Notes under the pieces: model-generated
Databases searched by the model: none
Told to the model about the DNA's origin: nothing
What the model saw: only the letters and a program-made list of their open reading frames with translations
Made by a program: the position numbers and the translations under genes
In this document: piece by piece, positions 19,574-29,687 of the stretch
How positions within the stretch are numbered: the stretch's first letter is position 1
Layout: each line of letters begins with the position of its first letter
Assembly (NCBI RefSeq): GCF_013520985.1
Contig: NZ_JACDTY010000007.1
Location: forward strand, 1-64,000
DNA: 64,000 nt
Direction of reading: 5' to 3'
Source: Mesorhizobium neociceri
Lineage (GTDB): Bacteria; Pseudomonadota; Alphaproteobacteria; Rhizobiales; Rhizobiaceae

Positions 19574-20671
19574 TTACTGGCCGGTGACGATCTTGGTCCA
19601 GCTGCGCGTGATCAGACGCTGCGTCTTGGGATCATAGGGCTGGACCGTATAGAGTTTTTTCAAGGTCTCGGCGTCCGGATAGACCGCCGGATCATCCAGC
19701 AGCGCCTTGTCGACGAACTGCTGCGAAGCCTTATTGCCGTTGGCGTACAGCACATAGTTGGACGACTTGGCGATCACTTCCGGCTTCATCATGTAGTTGA
19801 GGAATTCGAGTGCCTCGGCGACATGCGGCGCATCGGCGGGGATCGCCATCTGGTCGAACCACATCTGCGCGCCTTCCTTCGGCACGGAATAGCCGATCTC
19901 GACGCCTTGCTTGGCCTCCACGGCGCGGTTGCGCGCCTGGAAGACGTCACCCGACCAGCCTACCGCCAGGCAGATATCGCCATTGGCGAGCGCGTTGATG
20001 TATTCGGACGAATGGAATTTGCGGATATACGGCCGCACCTTCAGCAAAGTTTCCTCGGCCTTGGCGATGTCGTCGGGCGAGGTGCTGTTGGGGTCGAGGC
20101 CGAGATATTTCAGTGCCGCCGGGATGATGTCGGCCGGCGAGTCCAGCACATAGACACCGCAGTCCTTCAGCTTGGCCAGGCTGTCGGGATTGAAGAACAC
20201 ATCCCAGCTGTCGATCTTGTCGGTGCCGAGTGCCGCCTGCACTTTCTTGAGGTTGTAGCCGATGCCGACGGTGCCCCACATGTAGTTGACCGAATATTCG
20301 TTGCCCGGATCGTATTTGGCGGTCCGTTCCAGAACGGTATCCCACATGTTGGAGATGTTCGGCAGCTTCGACTTGTCGAGCTTCTGGAACACACCGGCCT
20401 GGATCTGGCGCGCCAGGAAGTTGCCGCTGGGCACGACGACGTCATAGCCGCTGCCGCCGGCAAGCAGCTTGGTCTCGAGGATCTCGTTGGAATCGAAGGT
20501 GTCATAGACCACCTTGATGCCGGTTTCCTTGGTGAAGTCCTCGATGATCGAGCTGTCGATATAATCCGACCAGTTGAAGACGTTGACGACGCGGTCCTCG
20601 GCATGGCCACCGACGGTAAAAAGCGTCAGAAATGCCGAGGTTGCCGAAAGCCAGAGCGCTTTGCGGATCAT
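19574..20671 (-). CDS. potF: Polyamine (putrescine) ABC transporter substrate-binding protein, PotF-like
   Basis: Periplasmic binding protein of 365 residues and first gene of the pot operon. A Sec signal peptide covers residues 1 to about 24 (ends GGHA). The mature start VVNVFNWSDYID is the hallmark of PotD/PotF proteins, where the W-S-D-Y residues line the polyamine pocket. Other typical signatures are SGYDVVVPSG and YMWGTVGIGYN. ATG at 20671 is preceded by AAAGGAG. A longer frame upstream lacks a signal-peptide start. Putrescine rather than spermidine specificity is inferred from the PotF-like start and the PuuA/PuuB genes elsewhere in the window. Confidence 0.9.
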   Translation of the reverse strand: MIRKALWLSATSAFLTLFTVGGHAEDRVVNVFNWSDYIDSSIIEDFTKETGIKVVYDTFDSNEILETKLLAGGSGYDVVVPSGNFLARQIQAGVFQKLDKSKLPNISNMWDTVLERTAKYDPGNEYSVNYMWGTVGIGYNLKKVQAALGTDKIDSWDVFFNPDSLAKLKDCGVYVLDSPADIIPAALKYLGLDPNSTSPDDIAKAEETLLKVRPYIRKFHSSEYINALANGDICLAVGWSGDVFQARNRAVEAKQGVEIGYSVPKEGAQMWFDQMAIPADAPHVAEALEFLNYMMKPEVIAKSSNYVLYANGNKASQQFVDKALLDDPAVYPDAETLKKLYTVQPYDPKTQRLITRSWTKIVTGQ

Positions 20672-21049
20672 GCTGTTCTCCTTTGATGAGTGTTCCTTCG
20701 CCAATTCGTCGCAGCTTCAGCGCGATTGGGCATTTGCTTCAGAGTATTGAGCTTTCCAGGCAGCCACAAGCGCGAACTGCCGGCGCGATGCGGGCGGTTC
20801 GACCAGCGGCTGATGATGGCTCTGTGTGCCCGCCTGGCGGGTACGCCGACGCCGTCAGAGGCTTTCGCCGCGGCGCGGGCAGGGATACGACGCTGTGATC
20901 CGGTCTTGGTCCGACCGGCGGGGACACTTGGCAAGATAAGCCTGTCTTGTTGTTGCCGTGGCTTCAGCCTGCCCGCGCGGCAGCAACGTTGTCAATGGCC
21001 CATCTCGCGCTTTGGGGCGCGCAGCTCCGTCAATTAGGGGAAAGGCGGG
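20672..21049. other. Intergenic region upstream of potF
   Basis: About 380 bases between the potF start and the DMT exporter stop codon. It must hold the potF promoter, but I could not assign boxes with confidence. Near 21028-21064 a 24-bp stretch including the exporter's stop codon context (CAATT-G/A-GGGGAA) is tandemly duplicated. No gene seen. Confidence 0.5.
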
Positions 21050-22003
21050 TCAATTGGGGGAAGGCAGGCCGGTGACGCCGGGCCGCGCCGGCCTCGCCTG
21101 ACGCTTGAATTCGAGTCCGATATGGACGAGCAGCGCGGCAACCACCACCGCGCCGCCGATGATTGTGCGCACCGAGGGCACCTCGGCATGGACGAGCCAG
21201 ACCCAGAGCGGGCCAAGGATCGGCTCGAACGTGCCGAGCAACGCCGCGATCGCCGCAGGGACCAGCCGGGCGCCGGTGGCGAAGAATGCAAGGCCAAGGC
21301 CGAGATTGATGACACCGAAGGCAAACAGGAAAGCCATGTCGTGGGTGGAGACGGCGAACTGCGTGGCCTGCGACGCCGCGAACGCCGCCGCCAGCATCGT
21401 GCCGAGGCAGGTCGCCGGCGTCATGCGGACATGGGCGAAGCGCCGGGTGATGACGGTGGCAACCGAGAACATGACGGCGATCAGCAGTGCCAAGCCGTCG
21501 CCGATCGGCGATACGGCGCCGTCGAGCGATTCCGACACCATGATGGCGACGCCGGCGATGACGGCGGCGATCGCGACCCAGGTCGCGACGGCGACGCGTT
21601 CGCGAAACAGCACCCACGCCAGCAAAGCCGCCAGCAGCGGCACACCGGCCTGCATCAACAGGATGTTGGCGACGGTGGTGTAGGCGAGCGCGACAACGAA
21701 GCACGTCGAGGCGGTGGCGAAACAGACGGCCACGGCAAGGCCGGGCAGGCCCATATTGCGAAACAACCTTAGCATGCCGCGCCAGCCGTCGCGCCAGGCC
21801 ATGAAGCAGATCAGGAACGCAGCCGCCCACACCGAGCGCCAGAATACCACCGTCCAGCTGTCGTTGGTGTCGATGAAACGGGCAATGGTGCCGCCAAAAC
21901 TCCACATCAGCGCCGACAGGAACACCAGCAGGAAGCCGACGCGCTCCTCGCGCGGCGAAACGATCGGCGAAATGGCTGTCGGAGAAGATGCGGTATCGGT
22001 CAT
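21050..22003 (-). CDS. DMT/EamA-family membrane transporter
   Basis: Integral inner-membrane protein of 317 residues with ten predicted hydrophobic helices arranged as two EamA repeats (first about 25-155, second about 170-300). Typical elements are ALMWSFGGTIARF in the first helix and ALLGTFEPILGPLWVWL in the ninth. Members export metabolites such as amino acids; the substrate here cannot be told. ATG at 22003 gives the usual short hydrophilic N-terminus. Two further in-frame starts lie at 22036 and 22045, and none has a good ribosome site. Confidence 0.85.
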   Translation of the reverse strand: MTDTASSPTAISPIVSPREERVGFLLVFLSALMWSFGGTIARFIDTNDSWTVVFWRSVWAAAFLICFMAWRDGWRGMLRLFRNMGLPGLAVAVCFATASTCFVVALAYTTVANILLMQAGVPLLAALLAWVLFRERVAVATWVAIAAVIAGVAIMVSESLDGAVSPIGDGLALLIAVMFSVATVITRRFAHVRMTPATCLGTMLAAAFAASQATQFAVSTHDMAFLFAFGVINLGLGLAFFATGARLVPAAIAALLGTFEPILGPLWVWLVHAEVPSVRTIIGGAVVVAALLVHIGLEFKRQARPARPGVTGLPSPN

Positions 22004-22164
22004 GGGGTGCGACTGTCGGCTATCTCGGGACGGCATGATGCACAAAGGACGACAGAAACGTGCCGCATTCGCCTAGCGCAAAGGCAACAGTCGGACGTGA
22101 TCCAGCCGGGCATTCCCTTTGGCGCACCGCCTGCAAGTCGGCGGCATGCGAACGACCGGGAAGT

Positions 22165-23064
22165 CTATGACGTGATCTTGTTGCCGCGGATGAAGCGCCA
22201 GAGACCGGCCAGCGGAACCAGCAGCAGAATGCCGAATTTCTTCAGCGCGATGAGCGCGACCGCAATGAGCCCAGCCTTTGCCGCCAGTTTTCCGGCGATG
22301 AGGCCGCCAATGCCGACAGCGGCGACCGTGTCGGTGCCGGGCAGGAAGTCGGTGTATTTCTTACCGGTGTTGAAGTCCGCCACGCCCAGCACTTCATCCA
22401 GGCTCTGCTTGATCTCCGGCAACTGTTCCACTGTGGCGATATAGCTCATTACGAAGACGCCTTCCCGGCCGAGGAAGCGGACATCGTAATTGAGCGTGTG
22501 GACGGTATCGTCCCCGAACTGCAGTTCCTTGGCCCAGTGCAGCCGCTTGTGGACGAAATCATAGACCGGCGGCGAAGCCCAGCCGATCAGCTTGATTGGA
22601 GGAAAGCCGTCCTTCACCCGCTGATCGTTGGCCGACAATGTGTCCGCCTGCATGTTGCTCAGCAATTCGGTGTAGTCGATGGACGCGGCGTCGGCGTCAT
22701 CGACATAGCCGATCTTCTCCCAGCGCAATTCGATGCCCCAACCGTTGCCGGCGATGGGTTCATACTTGACCGGAAAGATCATTCCGAGGGCCTCGGACGC
22801 GGTATCAGGCGGGTTGCCCCAAGCCTCGGTCAGGACGGACGTCGCATCCTTCTTGTCCAGAAAATAGAACTTGTCCTTGAGGTCGAGATGAATGCCTTCG
22901 GGAAGGTCGACCGCGCCGGTCTTCGGGGCGATCTTGTCCAGGAATGCCTTGCCGTCGTCACTATATTGTTGATAGCCCTTGAAGAATTCAGAGGATTTTT
23001 CCGCCAGAGCAGGCCCTGCCGAAAGGGCAAGCGCCACGCCAAGCCACAAAGCTTTCCTGTTCAT
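22165..23064 (-). CDS. DUF2167 family membrane protein
   Basis: Protein of 299 residues with a Sec signal peptide (residues 1-21, ending ALA) and a C-terminal hydrophobic region (about 245-290: VGIGGLIAGKLAAKAGLIAV and FGILLLVPLAG). The central region carries the DUF2167 pattern, including 'WAxPPxYDxxxxxLxWAKEL' and 'LNYDVRxLGRxGVxVMxxIA'. Function is unknown; it is probably membrane-anchored and facing the periplasm. It stands alone between convergent or unrelated genes. ATG at 23064 is followed directly by the signal peptide. Confidence 0.85.
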   Translation of the reverse strand: MNRKALWLGVALALSAGPALAEKSSEFFKGYQQYSDDGKAFLDKIAPKTGAVDLPEGIHLDLKDKFYFLDKKDATSVLTEAWGNPPDTASEALGMIFPVKYEPIAGNGWGIELRWEKIGYVDDADAASIDYTELLSNMQADTLSANDQRVKDGFPPIKLIGWASPPVYDFVHKRLHWAKELQFGDDTVHTLNYDVRFLGREGVFVMSYIATVEQLPEIKQSLDEVLGVADFNTGKKYTDFLPGTDTVAAVGIGGLIAGKLAAKAGLIAVALIALKKFGILLLVPLAGLWRFIRGNKITS

Positions 23065-23216
23065 CCTTGAATCCCCCCGCTGACACGCAGCTTGCCCTTC
23101 GAATACCGCAGCGCCGATGCTTAATCAATATTTGGTTCGGCGATGGTTCGGGCCGCACACTATTGTTCAGCGAAATTAAGGAGCACCGACCTTGCGGGCC
23201 GGTGAGACCTGGAACG

Positions 23217-24644
23217 CTACTGGAAATCGAAGGCGCTCAGACCCGTCACCATCTCGTCGAGGCCGAGTGGACGGGTCACAGGCGGCTCGGCGCGGGCGAG
23301 GCAGCCGATGCGCTCGCATAGCCGGCAGGCCGGACCGACCGGCGTGGCGGCGCCCTGTCCGGCCTTTGCTGGCAGCCCTGCGCCATAGACGATCTCGTCG
23401 CGAAAGCCGATGTCGCAGCCCAACAGCAGCGCGGTACGGCGCGGGCGCTCCGAGAACGAACCCTGCGGCCCCTCGAGCGTGCGGGCGATGCAAAGGAATT
23501 CGGCGCCGTCAGGCATTTCGACCGCCTCGACCAGGATCTGGCCCGGCAAAGCGAAGGCGGCATGGACAGGCAGCTTCGGACAGCCGCCGCCAAAACGGTT
23601 CTGCGGAAAGCCCTGGCCGCCCGCCTTGCGGAAGCGGTTGCCGGCGTTGTCGACCTCGAGCATGAAGAACGGCACGCCGGACAAGCCGGGACGCTGCAGC
23701 ATGGTCAGGCGGTTTGCCGCTTGTTCGAAAGAGACACCGAAACGCGAACGCAGCACATCGATGTCGTAGCGTGCCCGAACTGCGGCTGCGTGGAAGGCCT
23801 GATAGGGCATCATCAACGCATGGGCGGCGTAGCGGCCGAGTTCGAAGCGAGCGAGCCGGCGGGCCTCGTCCGTGCCGAGCTTCAACGCCTGGATTTCGCC
23901 GGCGACAGCGACCGTCATGCGGATAAGGCAGGCTTCCATCGCGACTTCGCGCAACTGGTCGAAGGGCGACAGCCGCTCCGACAGGAACAGACGCTGCGAA
24001 TGGCGGTCATAGCGGCGGCGCCAGTTCGGCATGGTGGCGACCGGCAGCACCTTGACGACGATGCCGTATTCGCGCTTCAGCCAGGCCTTCAGCGCGCCGT
24101 ACAGATCGTCGCCTGGGTCGAGCACGGAGGTGAAAGCCTCGGCCTCTTCCTCGAGTGCTGCAAAATGGTTGGGCCGGCGCTCGAAAATCTCGTGCACCTC
24201 GTCGATCGGCAGCCGCGCGCCGGAAAGTGCCGTGGCCCGGCCCTCGCGCGCCAGAAGCTCGTTGAGATCGGACAGCCGCTCGGCCTGCTCGCGATAGGCG
24301 CGAAACAGTTTTATCATCGCGGCGGACGCATTGGGCGCGGCCTCGGCAAGCTCGATCAGCTCCTGGTCGCCAGGCAATTCACCGGCAAGCAGCGGATCGC
24401 CGAACACTTCCTTCAAAGCCGAGATCGATCCCCTCGCCTCGCCCTGCAATTCGTGCGGGTCGACCTTGTAGACCGAGGCCAGTTTCAGGATCAGCTGCAC
24501 CGTCAGCGGCCGCTGGTTGCGCTCGATCAGGTTGAGATACGACGGCGAAATGCCGAGCCCCTCGGCCATCGCCGTCTGGGTCAGGCCCTTGGCGACGCGG
24601 ATGCGGCGGATACGCGGCCCGGCGAAGATCTTCTGGTCGGCCAT
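23217..24644 (-). CDS. Short-chain fatty acyl-type transcriptional regulator (ScfR/MccR family)
   Basis: Cytoplasmic regulator of 475 residues in COG3800. An XRE-type helix-turn-helix is at residues about 10-64 (LTQTAMAEGLGISPSYLNLIE). The middle (about 150-310) is an IrrE/DUF955-like domain, apparently without an intact HExxH metalloprotease motif. The C-terminal DUF2083 domain ends with a conserved cysteine set (CRLCERIGCLAR). Relatives include RamB of Corynebacterium and MccR, which control glyoxylate and methylcitrate genes in response to acyl-CoA-type signals. It is transcribed divergently from aceA, so control of isocitrate lyase is a strong inference. ATG at 24644 starts exactly at the HTH domain. 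Confidence 0.9.
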   Translation of the reverse strand: MADQKIFAGPRIRRIRVAKGLTQTAMAEGLGISPSYLNLIERNQRPLTVQLILKLASVYKVDPHELQGEARGSISALKEVFGDPLLAGELPGDQELIELAEAAPNASAAMIKLFRAYREQAERLSDLNELLAREGRATALSGARLPIDEVHEIFERRPNHFAALEEEAEAFTSVLDPGDDLYGALKAWLKREYGIVVKVLPVATMPNWRRRYDRHSQRLFLSERLSPFDQLREVAMEACLIRMTVAVAGEIQALKLGTDEARRLARFELGRYAAHALMMPYQAFHAAAVRARYDIDVLRSRFGVSFEQAANRLTMLQRPGLSGVPFFMLEVDNAGNRFRKAGGQGFPQNRFGGGCPKLPVHAAFALPGQILVEAVEMPDGAEFLCIARTLEGPQGSFSERPRRTALLLGCDIGFRDEIVYGAGLPAKAGQGAATPVGPACRLCERIGCLARAEPPVTRPLGLDEMVTGLSAFDFQ

Positions 24645-24664
24645 CGACTGCCCTTGACAGGAAT

Positions 24665-24724
24665 TTTACACCGCTTGCGCGAGATGAAAGCGCATAAGCT
24701 TTTTACAATCGTGACAGATTTACA
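24665..24724. promoter_or_regulatory. Candidate operator region between the regulator and aceA
   Basis: Within the 249-bp divergent intergenic region the hexamer TTTACA occurs three times on the plus strand (24665-24670, 24702-24707, 24719-24724), with spacings of 37 and 17. These could be binding sites of the adjacent ScfR/MccR-type regulator. The motif is my observation only and no known consensus is claimed. Confidence 0.25.
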
Positions 24725-24893
24725 GCGCCTGCCAGTCAAAGACAACACAGGTTTTCTCTTATTTTCCGTCGAATATGACGGTTTTCCTCGCTCCCTTCGC
24801 GACGCAATGTAAATGATGTCACACACCGACGGCGCAAAATCTCCAATGGCGCGGCGTTGCAAGACACAGGCATCGATTGATCTGGAGCGACCA

Positions 24894-26180
<1,287 letters not shown>

Positions 26181-26242
26181 CCAGACCAGCATTACCGACA
26201 GAGGAAACGCCCGGAACGGGCAAGAGACATAGGAGAAGAGCA

Positions 26243-26485
26243 ATGGCATCGATAAGCCGCGTCAAGGAACGTGCGGAAGAGCAGTCCACCACGATGAGCG
26301 TCGACCAGCAGGCGACCATCCGCATGCTGGCCAACGACCTGCACCGGCTCAATCAATCGGTGATGAAGGCAGTCGAGGCGGGCGTCTCAGTGGAACTGGT
26401 GCGCTCGGCCCGGCATCATGGCGGCGACGGCAATTGGGGCGATCTGCTGATCCCGGTGATCGTCACGCAGCAGAGCCACGGATGA
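26243..26485 (+). CDS. Small conserved protein downstream of aceA
   Basis: Protein of 80 residues with a helical N-terminal two thirds (MSVDQQATIRMLANDLHRLNQ) and a short tail with WGDLLIP. AGGAGA is well placed before ATG at 26243. It lies 62 bases after aceA with an intrinsic terminator following, so it is probably co-transcribed. I do not recognise a function. No signal peptide, membrane segment or cysteine is seen. Confidence 0.75.
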   Translation: MASISRVKERAEEQSTTMSVDQQATIRMLANDLHRLNQSVMKAVEAGVSVELVRSARHHGGDGNWGDLLIPVIVTQQSHG

Positions 26486-26552
26486 TCTTCCCTTACGGCA
26501 GCTTTGTGCTTGCGGAATCTTCGAACCGGGCCGTGCACTGGCTGATTTCGAC

Positions 26553-26581
26553 GTCACCCGCGCGCTTTCAGCGCGGGTGAC
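26553..26581 (+). terminator. Intrinsic terminator of the aceA transcript
   Basis: Perfect 11-bp stem (26553-26563 with 26571-26581) with a 7-base loop, followed by TTTCGCTTTT. It lies 68 bases after the small gene behind aceA. Confidence 0.85.
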
Positions 26582-26759
26582 TTTCGCTTTTGCGTAACCG
26601 CTTAACTACAGTCCGAAAACTGAACTTACTCTAGTGACCAATATTTCTTGCTATATTCGGGGCGCCCGTCGTTTCAGCTTGACAGGGCCGTGATCTCACG
26701 CCAATTGTCTCTCGGATTTCAACCCTGCATTGAAGCAGCGCAGAGTGCCCGCCCCGCCC

Positions 26760-27221
26760 ATGTGCCCTGTGAATCGCGAGACCGACACCGCCAAACATCT
26801 GAATTCGAAAAGCGGGGGCGCAAACTCCGAGATATCAACGGATTTCTCCCACGTTCTGGTGGTCGGAAAATCGCCGATCAACCGGGTGGTGGTGTCGAAG
26901 ATCGTCGAGAAGTCGGGGCTGAAGCCGATCTCTGAGTCGCCCGAAATGGCGACCAAGACATTGCGCACTCTTATTCCGGGTGCCGTCGTTCTCGACGGCG
27001 GCGCCGACAACAAGGACTGCGACGCGCTGATGTCGGCCATCGACGCCTTGCGGCGGGCGTCGGGGCGGTCGTTACCCTCGGTGATCCTGCTCTCGACCAA
27101 AACCGGCACGCCCGAAAGCCTCGGCCTGTCCAGCGTCATCGATGTGGTGGTGACCAAACCGATCACCACCGAAAGACTGCAGCCGGTGATCGACCGGCTG
27201 ATCGGCCTCGGTCGCGGCTGA
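26760..27221 (+). CDS. Response-regulator receiver-like protein
   Basis: Protein of 153 residues. After about 30 variable residues it shows a receiver fold pattern: beta1 HVLVVGKSPINR, a putative phospho-acceptor aspartate in VVLDGG, the conserved Thr/Ser strand LLSTKT and the lysine-proline turn TKPI. The pair of acidic residues that binds magnesium after beta1 in ordinary receivers is replaced by G-K, so phosphorylation may not occur and it may be a pseudo-receiver. No output domain follows. The start is uncertain: ATG at 26760 or TTG at 26730, neither with a strong ribosome site. Confidence 0.7.
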   Translation: MCPVNRETDTAKHLNSKSGGANSEISTDFSHVLVVGKSPINRVVVSKIVEKSGLKPISESPEMATKTLRTLIPGAVVLDGGADNKDCDALMSAIDALRRASGRSLPSVILLSTKTGTPESLGLSSVIDVVVTKPITTERLQPVIDRLIGLGRG

Positions 27222-27262
27222 CCGCCGTCCGGCCCAACCCGGCCGAAACGGGTGCGGGGCGG

Positions 27263-27976
27263 TCAACCTGCCTTGTCGATGCTTTCGATCAAAGCCGGCA
27301 ATTCACCAAGATCGGCAATCGAGCGGAAGCGGGGAGCTTCGACCGGCGGCTCGATGTGCTCCAGCACCCAGGTCAGTTCGTGCGGCACGTGGACGCCCCA
27401 GCTGCCGGCCTCGATGGCCGGCACGACGTCCGACTTGAGCGAATTGCCAACCATCATGCTGTCCTGCGGGCTGCCGTGGCGGCCAAAGATCCTGGCATAG
27501 GTGGCGGCGCTCTTGTCGCTGACGATCTCGACGGCATCGAACAGATCGCCGAGACCGGACGCCGCCAGCTTGCGCTCCTGATCGAACAGATCGCCCTTGG
27601 TGATCAGCACCAGATGATAGGCGCCGGCGAGCCGTTCCACGGTCTCGCGCGCATGCGGCAGCGGCTCGACCGGATGGCCGAGCATGTCGCGGCCGGCGGC
27701 CAGGATTTCGGCGATGGTCGAGGCCGGCACATGGCCCTCAGTCACCTCGATCGCCGTCTCGATCATTGACAGGGTGAACCCCTTGATGCCGAAGCCGTAG
27801 ACGGCAAGGTTGCGCTTTTCGGCTTCGAGCAGCCGGGCCGAAATGTGCTCGGCTTCGCCATGATCGGCGAGCAGTGTCGCAAAGCGCTTCTCGGTCAGAC
27901 GGAAGAACTGCTCGTTCTGCCACAGCGTATCGTCGGCGTCGAAGCCGATGGTGGTCAAGTTGCGTCTGGCTGGCAT
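27263..27976 (-). CDS. HAD-superfamily hydrolase
   Basis: Soluble enzyme of 237 residues with the four HAD motifs: motif I DADDTLW (residues about 13-19; the second Asp and the nucleophile Asp are present), motif II TKGD near 126, motif III lysine in the SDKSAATYARIF region, and motif IV around GNSLKSDV. The cap domain between motifs I and II is helical. Most relatives are phosphatases of small metabolites; the substrate here is unknown. It stands convergent to the receiver-like gene. Confidence 0.85.
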   Translation of the reverse strand: MPARRNLTTIGFDADDTLWQNEQFFRLTEKRFATLLADHGEAEHISARLLEAEKRNLAVYGFGIKGFTLSMIETAIEVTEGHVPASTIAEILAAGRDMLGHPVEPLPHARETVERLAGAYHLVLITKGDLFDQERKLAASGLGDLFDAVEIVSDKSAATYARIFGRHGSPQDSMMVGNSLKSDVVPAIEAGSWGVHVPHELTWVLEHIEPPVEAPRFRSIADLGELPALIESIDKAG

Positions 27977-28124
27977 TCGGTGTCTTCAACTGCTCGATCT
28001 GCGGGATGTCGACCCTAATCTGCGCGGAGCGATTTTCAACCACGAAGGCGAACTCGGGCGGGCTCCCCTTCCCTTCCATCACCCGCCACGGCTATACTCC
28101 GAAATCCGCAACCCAATCTGGTGA

Positions 28125-29561
28125 ATGATGCCGCCTGCGAAAAAGGAAGTCCGTCCGTCGAACCGCGGAGGACGCGTCCGCACGCCTGCCTTCGTGAAAA
28201 ATCAACGCGGCGTGAAGAACTGGAAGGAAGTCAGCGCCTGGCTGGAATGGCGCGGCATCGAAGACATAGAATGCATCACACCCGACCAGGCGGGTGTCGC
28301 CCGCGGCAAGATGATGCCGTCGAAGAAATTCACCTCCAACACCTCGCTGGCGCTGCCTTCGGCGGTGTTCATGACGACGATTTCGGGCGGCTATCCCGAG
28401 GATGGCAACGGTTTCCACTATCCGGAGGATGATGGCGATCTGAAGCTGATGCCGGATCTGTCGACCCTGACCGTGGTGCCGTGGGAAGAAGACCCGACGG
28501 CAGCTGTCATCTGCGACCTCGTCCACCAGGACGGCCGCTCGGTCGAGTTTACGCCGCGCAATGTGCTGAAGCGCGTGCTGGCTGCCTATGACAAGCGTGG
28601 GCTTAAGCCGGTGGTGGCGCCCGAGATCGAATTCTACCTGGTGCGCAAGAACCCCGATCCGGACTATCCGCTGACGCCGCCGGTCGGGCGTTCGGGGCGG
28701 GCGATCGGCGGCGGCGCCGGCTATTCGATCGCCGGCGTCAACGAGTTCGACGAGCTGATCGACGACATCTACCATTTCTCCGAAAGCCAGGGCCTGGAGA
28801 TCGACACGCTGATCCACGAGGAGGGCGCCGGCCAGCTCGAGATCAATTTGCGCCACGGCGATCCGATCGAGCTTGCCGACCAGGTGTTCATGTTCAAGCG
28901 CACCATCCGCGAGGCGGCGCTGAAGCATGAGATTTACGCCACCTTCATGGCCAAGCCGATCCAGGGCCAGCCGGGTTCCGCCATGCACATCCACCAGTCG
29001 ATCATCGACAAGAAGACCGGCCAGAATATCTTTTCGGCGCAGGACGGCTCGGAAACCGACGACTTCTTCCACTTCATCGGCGGCATGCAGAAGCATGTGC
29101 CGAATGCGCTGGTGATGTTTGCCCCGTACGTCAATTCCTACCGCCGGCTGACGCAGTCGGCCTCGGCGCCGGTCAACAACAAATGGGGTTATGACAATCG
29201 CACCACGGCGTTCCGCGTGCCGCGCTCGGACCCGGCGGCGCGGCGTGTCGAAAACCGCATCCCGTCTTCCGACGCCAATCCCTATCTGGCACTGGCGGCG
29301 TCGCTTGCCTGCGGGCTGATCGGCATGACCAACAAGATCAAGGCCGAGCCTCCGGTGCTCACCACCGCCAACGCAGACGAGATCGACCTGCCACGCGGCC
29401 TGCTCGAGGCCGTCGACCTGTTCGAAGGCGACGAAGAACTCTGCGCCCTGCTGGGCAAGTCCTTCGCCGCCACCTATGCCGCGATCAAGCGGGCGGAGTT
29501 CGAGACCTTCATGGAAGTGATCAGCCCGTGGGAGCGGGAGTATTTGTTGCTGAACGTGTGA
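28125..29561 (+). CDS. Glutamine synthetase family protein, PuuA-like gamma-glutamyl-amine ligase
   Basis: Protein of 478 residues of the glutamine synthetase superfamily. The beta-grasp N-terminal part (about 35-125) is followed by the catalytic domain, with the metal-binding 'VAPEIEFYL' and 'EEGAGQLEINL' segments, the conserved 'GSAMHIHQS' and the ATP-binding loop around NKWGYDNRTTAFRVP. The form matches the group that includes gamma-glutamylputrescine synthetase. A gene for a PuuB-like oxidase follows 126 bases later in the same direction, which supports a role in putrescine or another amine's gamma-glutamyl pathway. The two ATG codons at 28125 and 28128 are both possible starts. Confidence 0.85.
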   Translation: MMPPAKKEVRPSNRGGRVRTPAFVKNQRGVKNWKEVSAWLEWRGIEDIECITPDQAGVARGKMMPSKKFTSNTSLALPSAVFMTTISGGYPEDGNGFHYPEDDGDLKLMPDLSTLTVVPWEEDPTAAVICDLVHQDGRSVEFTPRNVLKRVLAAYDKRGLKPVVAPEIEFYLVRKNPDPDYPLTPPVGRSGRAIGGGAGYSIAGVNEFDELIDDIYHFSESQGLEIDTLIHEEGAGQLEINLRHGDPIELADQVFMFKRTIREAALKHEIYATFMAKPIQGQPGSAMHIHQSIIDKKTGQNIFSAQDGSETDDFFHFIGGMQKHVPNALVMFAPYVNSYRRLTQSASAPVNNKWGYDNRTTAFRVPRSDPAARRVENRIPSSDANPYLALAASLACGLIGMTNKIKAEPPVLTTANADEIDLPRGLLEAVDLFEGDEELCALLGKSFAATYAAIKRAEFETFMEVISPWEREYLLLNV

Positions 29562-29577
29562 GCGGCGACTTCGTCGC

Positions 29578-29677
29578 GTCAATGGTGAACGGTGAATGGT
29601 GAATAGCTTCATATTGGATGGATGAGCGCAGACGACGCGCATCTCGCAGCCATTCACCATCACTATTCCCCATTGAC
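29578..29677. repeat. Imperfect inverted repeat between the ligase and oxidase genes
   Basis: GTCAATGG-type sequence with three GTGAA steps at 29578-29606 is mirrored by the sequence ending CCATTGAC at 29650-29677, with a 43-base spacer. Both arms are built of TGGTGAA-like units. It could fold into a long imperfect hairpin between two co-directional genes. It looks like an interspersed repeat rather than a single-gene regulator. Confidence 0.65.
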
Positions 29678-29687
29678 TGGCGTTCCC

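Noticed and set aside
18740..20686. 648-codon plus-strand frame opposite potG and potF
   Set aside because: It is the complement of a complete importer operon with clear motifs; the long frame is a codon-bias artefact.
24654..24659. TTGACA as an aceA -35 box
   Set aside because: No acceptable -10 box at 16-18 bases, so it was not annotated as a promoter.
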